From: Deltaproteobacteria bacterium
Lineage (GTDB): Bacteria; Myxococcota; Kuafuiibacteriia; Kuafuiibacteriales; Kuafuiibacteriaceae
DNA: 64,000 nucleotides
Assembly (NCBI GenBank): GCA_020632995.1
Contig: JACKEN010000011.1
Location: 124,001-188,000, forward strand
Direction of reading: 5' to 3'
The notes below the pieces were generated by a model. The model ran no database searches. It saw nothing but the letters and a program-made list of their open reading frames with translations, and was not told the DNA's origin. The position numbers and the translations under genes were made by a program. Positions 49,900 through 60,982 of this stretch are shown here, one piece after another; positions within the stretch are counted from its first letter, which is position 1, and each line of letters starts with the position of its first letter.

Positions 49900-50451
49900 A
49901 TGCACCGCGCGCCGCTCCTCGAGCTGCTGGCCCGCTACCGCGAGGGCCCCCGGATCACCGAGCAGGAGCGGGCGCCGCTGGATCGCCTGGAGGCGTTCGT
50001 GCGGCGGGAGCCGGCCTGCTTCGAGCGGAGCACCGTCGAGGGGCACATCACCGGCTCCGCGTGGATCCTGAGCCACGACGGCGCGGCGTGCCTGCTCACC
50101 CACCACAAGAAGCTCGGCCTCTGGCTCCAGCCGGGCGGGCACGCGGACGGCGACGCCGACGTGCTCGCGGTGGCGCTGAAGGAGGGCCGGGAGGAGTCGG
50201 GGATCGCCGAACTCGAGGCCCTGAGCCCGGAGATCTTCGACGTGGACGTGCACGAGATCCCGGCCCGCAAGGGAGAGCCCGCGCACCTGCACTACGACGT
50301 GCGCTTCGCCCTCGTGGCGCCGGCGGGGGCGGAGTTCGTGGTGTCCGAGGAGTCCCACGACCTCGCCTGGGTGCCGCGGGCCGAGGTGGCACACTACAAC
50401 ACCGACGACTCGGTGCTGCGGATGGCCGCGAAGTGGGACACCCGCACTTAG
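49900..50451 (+). CDS. NUDIX hydrolase
   Basis: 183 residues. NUDIX signature LQPGGHADGDADVLAVALKEGREESGI: the REEx core with EE is kept while the upstream GX5E glutamate position is Asp/Ala, as in the GGHxDGD subgroup. WILSHDGAACLLTHHKKLGLW precedes it, and HLHYDVRFALVAPAGAEF follows. It hydrolyses a nucleoside diphosphate linked to another moiety; the substrate is not predictable. A helical N-terminal extension (RYREGPRITEQERAPLDRL) is present. Divergent from fxsA. Confidence 0.9.
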   Translation: MHRAPLLELLARYREGPRITEQERAPLDRLEAFVRREPACFERSTVEGHITGSAWILSHDGAACLLTHHKKLGLWLQPGGHADGDADVLAVALKEGREESGIAELEALSPEIFDVDVHEIPARKGEPAHLHYDVRFALVAPAGAEFVVSEESHDLAWVPRAEVAHYNTDDSVLRMAAKWDTRT

Positions 50452-50454
50452 GAT

Positions 50455-50483
50455 TTGCTTGGCCCCGCGCAAGTAGCTACATC
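50455..50483 (+). promoter_or_regulatory. Promoter of gcvP
   Basis: TTGCTT (50455-50460), 17-bp spacer, TACATC (50478-50483), 36 nt before the ATG. No glycine-riboswitch-like aptamer fits in the short leader. Confidence 0.5.
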
Positions 50484-50519
50484 CACCGCGTCTCGAGCCC
50501 CCGTACCCAAGGAACCGTG

Positions 50520-53396
<2,877 letters not shown>

Positions 53397-53422
53397 GCCG
53401 GGGCCCGAGGAGAATTCGACCG

Positions 53423-54340
53423 ATGAATGACGCAGTTCGACAGGAGCTCGAGGCCCTGGTGAGTGACAACCCGGTGGTCCTGTTCATGAAGGGCCGCCGG
53501 CGCATGCCGCAGTGCGGGTTCAGCGCCCAGGTGGTGTCCATCCTGGACCAGCTGCTCGAGGACTACCTCACGGTGAACGTCCTGGACCGGCCGGAGATCC
53601 GCGAGGGGATCAAGGCCTACTCCGAGTGGCCGACCATCCCCCAGCTCTACGTGAAGGGTGAGTTCGTCGGCGGCGCCGACATCGTGACCCAGCTCTTCCA
53701 GGAGGGGCAGCTGCACGGGATGTTGGGCGTGCAGATGAAGGAGGCGGTGCCCCCGGTCGTCACCGTCACTGACGGAGCCAAGGCCGCCTTCGCCGACGCC
53801 CTGAACGACAACCCCGGCACCTTCATCCGCTTCGAGGTCGACGCCCGGTTCCGGCCCGCCCTCGACCTCGACGGCCCCAAGGACACCGACTTCAAGGTCG
53901 AGACCAACGGCCTCACCGTCCTGGTGTCGCGCATGAGCGCGGAGCGCGCCAACGGCGCCACCATCGACTACGTGGGCGGTGACTCGGGCGGCTTCAAGAT
54001 CGACAACCCCAACGAGCCCCCGCGGGTGCGCCAGATGGGCCCCAAGGAGCTCCGGGACCGGCTGAAGGGCGAAGAGGGCCTCGTGCTCCTCGACGTCCGC
54101 ACCGCCGAGGAGGCCGCGTTCGCCGGCATCGAGGGGGCGCGCCTCTTCGATCAGGGCACCGCGGAGTGGCTCGAGGGCGCCGACAAGGACACCGTCCTCG
54201 TCTTCATGTGCCGAAGCGGCGCCCGGTCGCAGATGGCGGCCGAGCAGTACCTCCAGAAGGGCTTCAAGAAGGTCTACAACCTGGCGGGGGGCATCCTGGC
54301 GTGGAGCCAGGAGGTCGACCCCAGCGTCCCGCGCTACTGA
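53423..54340 (+). CDS. Grx4-type glutaredoxin / IscA-like / rhodanese fusion
   Basis: 305 residues, three domains. Residues 1-105: monothiol glutaredoxin, FMKGRRRMPQCGFSAQVV with the CGFS active site and WPTIPQLYVKGEFVGGADI. Residues about 112-195: A-type carrier (IscA/ErpA-like) fold, VTVTDGAKAAFADAL and ending GGFKIDNPNEPP, but without any cysteine, so it cannot itself ligate a cluster in the normal way. Residues about 205-305: rhodanese, VLLDVRTAEEAAFAGI with catalytic CRSGARSQMAA. A role in iron-sulfur trafficking or sulfur relay is inferred. ATG 53423 has CGAGGAGAA upstream. Confidence 0.9.
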   Translation: MNDAVRQELEALVSDNPVVLFMKGRRRMPQCGFSAQVVSILDQLLEDYLTVNVLDRPEIREGIKAYSEWPTIPQLYVKGEFVGGADIVTQLFQEGQLHGMLGVQMKEAVPPVVTVTDGAKAAFADALNDNPGTFIRFEVDARFRPALDLDGPKDTDFKVETNGLTVLVSRMSAERANGATIDYVGGDSGGFKIDNPNEPPRVRQMGPKELRDRLKGEEGLVLLDVRTAEEAAFAGIEGARLFDQGTAEWLEGADKDTVLVFMCRSGARSQMAAEQYLQKGFKKVYNLAGGILAWSQEVDPSVPRY

Positions 54341-54344
54341 CCGG

Positions 54345-57300
54345 CTACTCCACCACCACCCGGTCCGTCCCGCTCCGCCCGAACACCTCCGGCGCGTACA
54401 TCTCCTCCGCCTTCGTGGGTGAGGCCACGAAGGTGCCGGGGGTGGTGGCTCGCGCGTAGTACGTGTACTCGTGCACGCCCTCCCACAGGAGGGTCGAGAA
54501 CGCCTCCACGCGGTCGTCCCGCAGGTTCTCGTGCTCGTACCACGGCCGGTACCACCACCAGCCGTAGGGCGCGCGCTCGGGGGCCGCGGGGTCCGGGGGC
54601 GGGGTGGTCGACACCGCGAGGGCCGGGTTCAGGGGCTCGAAGCCGGCGGGGAGCGGGTCCACCAGGGCCACGTGGTAGCGCCGGCTCGGCGCCACCATCT
54701 GCAAGGTGACCTTCACCCGGGAGCCTGCCTTCACGTGCCAGACGCCGTCGTCACCCTTCTGCACGTCCGCGGGATCGTCGACCGCGGCGTAGCTCCGCAC
54801 CACGCTGAAGCCGCGCTCCAGCGGCTCGAGCTTCAGGTCCTCGGGCGCGTAGCGCATCCCGATCCGATAGTAGAGGCGGCCGGGGCCGTCCTTGCCGATC
54901 CACAGCGGGGTGGTGCTCTCGGGCACCGCGGCCATCGGGATGTCCACCCGGTGGGTCTCGGTGGTGCGGCCCTTGAAGCGGTGCTCGCCCGCGAAGCCCT
55001 TGCCCAGCCACACCCGCGCCACGAAGTTTGGCGTCACCTTCTCGTAGGTGCGGAAGTAGCGGTTCAGGGCGAGGAGCACCCAGACGCTCTCCTGGGTGTT
55101 GTGCCAGCGGCCTCGGACCCGGTGGGCGAGGAGGCCCCGCACCAGCTTCGGGATGAGGTCGCTGTTCGGGGTGTCGCGGAGCAGGCCCTCGAGGAGGAGG
55201 CCGTCCACCCGCCGATCCGAGTGCAAGAGGAGGTGGGCCCCCTCGGTGTAGCCGGTGACGAAGTGGGCGGTGCCCGCCTCCTCGGTGACCCGGGTGGCCA
55301 GCTGGCGCCGCAGGTCCTTGAGCGGGCCCTGGGAGTCCTTGCCGTCCACCAGCACCGGGTAGAGCCAGCCGAGCACCTCGAGGTTGGCCTTCTGTACCCC
55401 GCCCTCGTTCCGCAAGACGACCTGCGCGCTCCGGTCGTCGAGGTCACCCAGGAGGGCCCGGACGTAGAGGGCGTAGGCGGTGATCGCGTTCCGCGCGTGC
55501 ACCCCGTAGTTAGCCGGGATGTGCCGCTCGATCGCGCGCAGGTACTCGTGGGCCCGGCCCAGGGTCTGCTTGGGCACGGTGGCGCCGGCCGCCTCGGCCC
55601 GCACCAGGGCGTGGGCCACGTGCACGGTCAGGAACGGCCACGAGGGCTGCCCCACCCGCCAGAAGCCCCAGCCGCCGTCGCGGTTCTGGAGCCGGACCAG
55701 CTTCTCGATGTCCCGCTCCACCGCCGCCGCCACGTCCGCCGCCTTGGGGAGGCCGGGGGCCTCGAAGGCCTGCAAGACGTCCTTCAGCGCGTTCACCGAG
55801 AGCAGGCGCGAGGCCACCTGCTCCGAGCACCCGAAGGGGTACTCGTACAGGTAGATGTACGCGTCGGTGAGGGCCTGGAGCTGGGTGGAGGCGGTGCTCA
55901 CCTCGAGCCCGCCGAAGGCGGTGACCGCGCCCTTGGGCCGGGCCACGTCCTGGCGCACCGCGGCCTCGTTCAGGGTCCCGTAGGTCGCGAACGCCTCGGT
56001 GGTGGCCGGGGTGTAGACCGGGAAGGCCAGGGTGGCGGCGTCGGCGTCGGGGCCGCTCGCCGCCGCGACCTGAAAGCGCGCCTCGCCCGGCTTCGCCGCC
56101 GCGACCGAAAAGCGCACCTCCACCCGGTCCCGCGCCGGCACCTGGGCCGCCAGGCCCTGGGCCCCGCTGAGCTCCAGGTTCGCCGCCCGCAAGGCGACCT
56201 GCGCCGAGAGCGGCGCGTCGCTCTGGTTCTCGAGCACCACCGGCAGCTCGAACACGTCCCCGAAGCGCGCGAAGCGGGGCGGGGAGGGGCGCACCATCAG
56301 CGGGAGCCGCGCCACCAGCTGGGCCTCGCCCTTGCCGAAGCGGTTGCCCGCGTCGGCCGCCACCGCCATGACCCGGTAGCGGGTGAGGTTGTCCGGCACC
56401 TTCACGGTGACGGACGCCTTGCCCTGCGCGTCGGTCTTCACCGCGGGGGCGAACAGGGCGAGGGCCGAGAAGTCCTTGCGTACCGCGATGGCGGGCCCGG
56501 GCTCCTCCGGCGCGCCCGCGCCGTCGGCCTCGGCCATGGCGCCGAACGCCGCCGTCTCCATCATGGGGGCGGGCGGGAGGGCGCCGAGGGATCGGCGGGC
56601 CTCCTTGCTCTTCACTCCGCCCGGGCCGCCGCCGCCCGCGGCCGCCGCCTGGGCCATGATCTCGGGGTTCGCCAGCTTCACGTGGTCGCGCAGGCGGTAG
56701 TCGGTGACCCCCTGCCCACGCGCGGCGTAGAAGAGCGTCAACGGGTCTTGCAGCTCGTAGCCGGACAGGGCGAGCACCGCCTCGTCCACCACCACCACCG
56801 CGACCTCGGCCTCGACCCCGGCCCCCGCCGCGTCGGTGACCCGCACCATCAGCTCGGTCGACTCACCGGGCCTGAGCGCCGCCGCCTTGGGGGTGGCGGC
56901 GACGGTGAGGGCCCGGCGGGTGGGCGGGACCCGGAGGTCCTGGCTGCCCGAGGCGAAGGCCGGCTGCGGAGGCAGCCCCTCGCCCCGGGGCATCGAGCCG
57001 GACAGGTGCACCGCCACGCTCAGGACCGGCAGGTGGTCCTCGGTGATCGGGATCTCGAGGGTGTGGGTGACCCCCTCGACCGTGAAGCGCTGGTGGGCGG
57101 CGAGGCCCTCCCGCCGGAGCGTCAACAGCCCTTGCGCATCCGCGAAGGGCGCCACCACCAGGATCCGGGCCACGTCGCCCGGCTGGTAGGACTCCTTGTC
57201 CGGCACCAGCTCCACCTTCAGCTCGTCGAGGTCGCGGTTGGGGACCCGCTCCTGGCCGCTGACCCAGACCATGCTCAGGGTCTCGTTGGGGCGCCCGGCC

Positions 57301-60300
57301 TCGTCCACCACCCGGGCCCGCAGCCGGTACTGGCCGCCCTCCTTGGGGGTGATGCTGCAGGTGACCGGGGTCTCCGCGCTCACGGTGGCGCAGGGGAGGG
57401 ACTCGGCGACCTCCTGGGTCCACTGGTCCTTCTTCCGCACCCACTCCATGCGCTCGGCCTGCAAGCTGACCTGCCGGCCGGCGATGCGCTTGCCCTCGAG
57501 GTCTGCTACCACCACGTCCACGTCGAGCGCCTCCCCCGCCGCCACGAAGGGCAGGGCGGGGCGCAGGCCCACGTACTCCCGGGCCGGGTGCACGAGGAGC
57601 TCGGTCTTGGCGGTCCAGGCCTGGCGGTTCACGTCCTCCACCGTGGCCTCCGCGTGGATCACGTAGGGCCGCGGCGGCGACAGGGACTCGAGCGCCACCT
57701 TCAGGCGGTGGGCGCCGGTGGCGTCGGTGACCCCCTCCGCGTTGCGGTAGGCGTTGCCCTCGTCGCCCCCGCCGCTCCGCCACCACCACGGCATCGCGTG
57801 GCCGAAGTGAAAGCCATCCTGCCCAGGTGGGGCGAAGTGGCCGGGGCTGACCTGCAGGCCCCAGCGGGTGGTGGCGCCGGCGAGCGGGCCGCCCGCGAAG
57901 TAGCGGGCCTCGGCGGTGAGCACCGGGCTGTCACCCACCAGGTGCGGGCCCTCGGTGCTCCGGGCGGAGACCTCGAACTCCGGCCGCCGGAACTCCTGGA
58001 TCTGGAAGCCGTGGGTCATCCGGGCGTCGCGCACCACCCCGGTGCCCTCCAGCTCGACGTTGGCGTACCCCAGGTTCGCGTCGGCGGGGATCGGCACCTC
58101 GAGCTCGAAGCCGCCGAAGGCGTCCAGGGTCACCACGCCCTTGGCCAGCTCGGATCCGCGGGGGTCTCGGGCCTTCCAGGTGAGCTTGGCGCCCGGGCCG
58201 GGGGCGGGCGCGACGTCGCCCTTGGGCCCGGGGGTGATGCGGCGCAGCCAGCCCTTGAGCGAGACCTTCTCGCCCGGCCGGTACATGCCGCGATCGTCGA
58301 AGACGAAGATGCGCAGGTTGTCCTGCAGGACCCTGGCGCTCCAGCTGGTGCGGGTGCTGCGCCAGGTGGTCTCGGGCAGGAACGCCACGTCCTCGCCGTC
58401 CCGCGCCTCGACCCAGGAGGTGCTGTGGGTGGCGCTCGCGGGCAGGGCCACGGTGAGCAGGCCGTCCGCCGCGGTGGGGGCCTCGGCCGCGCCCTTCGGC
58501 GCCAGCCGCACCGGCAGCCCGCCCTTGGGGGCGCCGTCGACCAGCTTCGTGACCCAAACCAGGAGGCTCTCGTGGTCCTTGAACGCGTCCAGGCCGAGCT
58601 GGGTGGACTGGATCCAGACCCGGTGCACCGGCGGGTTGTCCTTCTGCCAGCCGGTGAGGTTCCGGGCGAGCGGTGTCACCTCGACCACCACGTGGCCGAC
58701 GCCCTTCGTGAGGGCGGGGGTGAGATCCAGCCCGAACTCGTGCAGGGCATCCTGCGGGCAGCCGGTCTTCACCTCACCGTCCTGCACGAGCTCGCCGCCG
58801 AGGAGCTGGTCTTCGGAGCGCGCCTGGCGCCAGCTCAGGTAGGTCGGCCACGCGGCGGGCTGGACCCGCCACATCCGCACCCGCAGGGCGTCGTGGTTCA
58901 CCACGTGCACCGCGAGCTGGCGCGGCCCCGCGGGGTCGAGCACCACCATCGGGTCGTTGCCGACGAAGAGCGCGGGCTCGGCCGGGCCCACCTTCATGGT
59001 GAGGGGCTTGGTGCTCCCGAGGCGCTGGCCGAACTGGTCCCGCAGCTCGGGCGAGATGCGCAGGGTGTACGTGGTGCGGCCCTGGGTCAGGCCCATCAGC
59101 GTCACCACGCGATCGTAGACCTCGACCTTGAGGCCCGGGAGCGCGGGCTCGATCTCGAACCGCTCCGCCGACACCGAGTCCTCGTCGAGGCGGTTGTTGA
59201 AGCGCAGGGTCCACGGCATCAGGGGCCGACACTCGTCGCCCCACCCGCACTGGGCCTCCTCGAGGGCGAGGGCGGCGTAGGTGTCGAAGCGCCGCTCCTG
59301 GGCCTGGGCGGTGACCCGCGGGCCCTCCGCGCTCGGCAGCCCCTTCGCCACCACCATCACCACCGCGCTCGCGGTGGGGAGCGGGGCCTCGGGCACGAAG
59401 AAGACCTGCCGGCCCGGCTCCACCGCGCCGTGCCGCATCGCCTTCGCGGCCGGATCCGCCTCGATCTCCGCCTCGGTCGCCGGCCGCACCGCCACCGGCT
59501 CGCCCGCCGCAGTCACCTGCAGGTTGGCCTGCACCGCCTCCGCCGGCACCCGCTGATCGAACCCCAGCCCGATCACCGGCCGGGTGCTGACGTCGCGCCC
59601 GCTCGGCACCGCCTCCACCAGCTTGGGGGGCGGGGTCTGGAACTGGAAGCGGGTGGGCTCGCCGTCCGCGGTGGCCTCGACCGAGTAGGTGGTGGCCATC
59701 GGCATCCGCCCCTCGGGCTCGAACACCACGGTGCGGGTGCCGAGCCAGCGCCACGCGCCCTTGGGCTCGGGGCTGAGCTTCACCGGCTTGGGGAGCGCCT
59801 CGACGTCGCTCACCCCGCTCACCGGCACCACCGGCCTGGCGAAGGTGACGCTGACCCGGGGCACGATGTCCACGTCACCCTCGGGGGCATAGCGCAGGAT
59901 GGCCTGCGGACCCTGCTCCTCCTTGGGGGCCGCCATGTCCGGCGCCTCGGGGGGCGGGAACGGGGTGCTCACCGTCTCGCCCGTCTTGGGCGCGGGGCGG
60001 CTCGCGGTGGGGAGCTTGAAGTCCACGACCTCTGCCCCCTCGAGCGGCTCGAGCCGGGCGAGCAGGCGCTGGGTGGCCGCGGCGTCGAGCGGCGTGGCCG
60101 CCGCGGCGGGCACCCGGGCCACCGCCTCCGGGCCGGCGGAGGTCACGGGCTCGATCTCGAACACCAGGCCAGGCTTCGCGTTCTCGGTCATGGCCACCTT
60201 CTCCTGCTTCAGGATCGCGGGCGCCGACCCCTGGGGGGGCGGCTTGGGATCGTTGGCGCACGCGGCCACCGCCGCGGCGAGGGTGAGGGGGAGGGCGCGG

Positions 60301-60305
60301 CGCAT
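54345..60305 (-). CDS. Bacterial alpha-2-macroglobulin family lipoprotein with thioester
   Basis: 1986 residues, larger than E. coli YfhM (about 1650). Lipoprotein signal ends VAAC. A long series of macroglobulin-like beta domains (for example YRPGEKVSLKGWLRR, RVTDAAGAGVEAEVAVVVVDEAVL, DALGKASVTVKVPDNLTRYRVMAVA-type bait/activation regions) leads to the thioester YPFGCSEQVASR (Cys1493-Gln1496), then the alpha/alpha toroid (RDGGWGFW, AHALVRAEAAG). It traps proteases at the outer membrane as a colonization or defence factor; the CxEQ thioester marks the covalent type. It overlaps the LpoB-like gene by one base (TGATG), an arrangement fitting an envelope-protection pair usually made with PBP1C. 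Confidence 0.92.
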   Translation of the reverse strand: MRRALPLTLAAAVAACANDPKPPPQGSAPAILKQEKVAMTENAKPGLVFEIEPVTSAGPEAVARVPAAAATPLDAAATQRLLARLEPLEGAEVVDFKLPTASRPAPKTGETVSTPFPPPEAPDMAAPKEEQGPQAILRYAPEGDVDIVPRVSVTFARPVVPVSGVSDVEALPKPVKLSPEPKGAWRWLGTRTVVFEPEGRMPMATTYSVEATADGEPTRFQFQTPPPKLVEAVPSGRDVSTRPVIGLGFDQRVPAEAVQANLQVTAAGEPVAVRPATEAEIEADPAAKAMRHGAVEPGRQVFFVPEAPLPTASAVVMVVAKGLPSAEGPRVTAQAQERRFDTYAALALEEAQCGWGDECRPLMPWTLRFNNRLDEDSVSAERFEIEPALPGLKVEVYDRVVTLMGLTQGRTTYTLRISPELRDQFGQRLGSTKPLTMKVGPAEPALFVGNDPMVVLDPAGPRQLAVHVVNHDALRVRMWRVQPAAWPTYLSWRQARSEDQLLGGELVQDGEVKTGCPQDALHEFGLDLTPALTKGVGHVVVEVTPLARNLTGWQKDNPPVHRVWIQSTQLGLDAFKDHESLLVWVTKLVDGAPKGGLPVRLAPKGAAEAPTAADGLLTVALPASATHSTSWVEARDGEDVAFLPETTWRSTRTSWSARVLQDNLRIFVFDDRGMYRPGEKVSLKGWLRRITPGPKGDVAPAPGPGAKLTWKARDPRGSELAKGVVTLDAFGGFELEVPIPADANLGYANVELEGTGVVRDARMTHGFQIQEFRRPEFEVSARSTEGPHLVGDSPVLTAEARYFAGGPLAGATTRWGLQVSPGHFAPPGQDGFHFGHAMPWWWRSGGGDEGNAYRNAEGVTDATGAHRLKVALESLSPPRPYVIHAEATVEDVNRQAWTAKTELLVHPAREYVGLRPALPFVAAGEALDVDVVVADLEGKRIAGRQVSLQAERMEWVRKKDQWTQEVAESLPCATVSAETPVTCSITPKEGGQYRLRARVVDEAGRPNETLSMVWVSGQERVPNRDLDELKVELVPDKESYQPGDVARILVVAPFADAQGLLTLRREGLAAHQRFTVEGVTHTLEIPITEDHLPVLSVAVHLSGSMPRGEGLPPQPAFASGSQDLRVPPTRRALTVAATPKAAALRPGESTELMVRVTDAAGAGVEAEVAVVVVDEAVLALSGYELQDPLTLFYAARGQGVTDYRLRDHVKLANPEIMAQAAAAGGGGPGGVKSKEARRSLGALPPAPMMETAAFGAMAEADGAGAPEEPGPAIAVRKDFSALALFAPAVKTDAQGKASVTVKVPDNLTRYRVMAVAADAGNRFGKGEAQLVARLPLMVRPSPPRFARFGDVFELPVVLENQSDAPLSAQVALRAANLELSGAQGLAAQVPARDRVEVRFSVAAAKPGEARFQVAAASGPDADAATLAFPVYTPATTEAFATYGTLNEAAVRQDVARPKGAVTAFGGLEVSTASTQLQALTDAYIYLYEYPFGCSEQVASRLLSVNALKDVLQAFEAPGLPKAADVAAAVERDIEKLVRLQNRDGGWGFWRVGQPSWPFLTVHVAHALVRAEAAGATVPKQTLGRAHEYLRAIERHIPANYGVHARNAITAYALYVRALLGDLDDRSAQVVLRNEGGVQKANLEVLGWLYPVLVDGKDSQGPLKDLRRQLATRVTEEAGTAHFVTGYTEGAHLLLHSDRRVDGLLLEGLLRDTPNSDLIPKLVRGLLAHRVRGRWHNTQESVWVLLALNRYFRTYEKVTPNFVARVWLGKGFAGEHRFKGRTTETHRVDIPMAAVPESTTPLWIGKDGPGRLYYRIGMRYAPEDLKLEPLERGFSVVRSYAAVDDPADVQKGDDGVWHVKAGSRVKVTLQMVAPSRRYHVALVDPLPAGFEPLNPALAVSTTPPPDPAAPERAPYGWWWYRPWYEHENLRDDRVEAFSTLLWEGVHEYTYYARATTPGTFVASPTKAEEMYAPEVFGRSGTDRVVVE

Positions 60306-60913
60306 CACTCTTGACCCTCCCCTGGGCTGGCCACGAGCTTCTTGATCCGCTTCTGGCCCACCCAGACCTTCTTGTTGGTCTCGGTCTCCACCAGCTCGAG
60401 CGAGGTCAGGAAGGCGCGGACCTCCTTGCCGCCGGCCTTGTCGACCTGGCTCAGGATCCAGCCGTCGAGCACGAAGTCGCTGCCCGCCTCGTTGCCCTGC
60501 GACTTGGCGGAGTCGTCGCTCGCGTGGGTCGCCTGGTCCTGCCGCTCCTGGCGGGTGTGCTCGGCCTCCTCGAGGCTGCTCACCACGTCGACCCGCTGCG
60601 AGCGCACCAGCGCCGCCTCGAGCTGCTTGGTGAAGTAGCGGTAGTCGATGTAGCCGTCGGTCTTGTTGCGCACCGGGTAGAGGCGCACCACCGCCTTCTT
60701 GCCGTGGGCCTTCTGCCACGCCTCGGCCCAGTCCGAGGTCATGCAGTCCTCGATGAGGGCCTTCGCGACGGCGTCCGCGTCCACGTCGTTCCAGTCCCCC
60801 GACAGGTCGATCGCCTCGTCGGTGCGGGTGACCGTGGGGGTGGTGGCGGGCGGCGGGGGAGTGGCGCAGGCCGATCCGGCCAGGGCCAGGCCCAGGGCAA
60901 GGCGTCGCAACAT
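60305..60913 (-). CDS. LpoB-family lipoprotein (penicillin-binding protein activator)
   Basis: 202 residues with lipobox GSACATPPP. After a Thr/Pro linker, DADAVAKALIEDCMTSDW, VVRLYPVRNKTDGYIDYRY, LEAALVRSQRVDVVSSLEE and FVLDGWILSQVDKAGG match the LpoB fold that spans the periplasm and activates class A PBPs. LETSLELVETETNKKVWVG-like ending fits the family. It is first in the minus run and coupled to the alpha-2-macroglobulin. ATG 60913 is fixed by TAGCGT 7 nt upstream. Confidence 0.83.
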   Translation of the reverse strand: MLRRLALGLALAGSACATPPPPATTPTVTRTDEAIDLSGDWNDVDADAVAKALIEDCMTSDWAEAWQKAHGKKAVVRLYPVRNKTDGYIDYRYFTKQLEAALVRSQRVDVVSSLEEAEHTRQERQDQATHASDDSAKSQGNEAGSDFVLDGWILSQVDKAGGKEVRAFLTSLELVETETNKKVWVGQKRIKKLVASPGEGQE

Positions 60914-60920
60914 GCCGCGG

Positions 60921-60926
60921 ACGCTA
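60921..60926 (-). promoter_or_regulatory. -10-like box TAGCGT, 7 nt before LpoB-like gene
   Basis: GGTAGCGT on the minus strand, then CCGCGGC, then ATG 60913. It shares a 69-bp intergenic gap with the divergent gene's own box. Confidence 0.55.
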
Positions 60927-60967
60927 CCACGCGCCCTTCCCGGGTGGGATGCCGGGACCGACCGGGG

Positions 60968-60973
60968 TATGCT
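60968..60973 (+). promoter_or_regulatory. -10-like box TATGCT, 9 nt before start
   Basis: GGTATGCT then GCGCGCCGC then GTG 60983; a start by leaderless or very short leader is likely, as no Shine-Dalgarno is present. Confidence 0.45.
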
Positions 60974-60982
60974 GCGCGCCGC

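Noticed and set aside
50452..50519. Glycine riboswitch before gcvP
   Set aside because: The 68-bp gap is too short and lacks paired aptamer helices.
54471..60314. 1,947-codon plus-strand frame opposite the alpha-2-macroglobulin
   Set aside because: Repetitive His/Val/Gly-rich translation with no domains; it mirrors the real minus-strand gene that holds a thioester motif.
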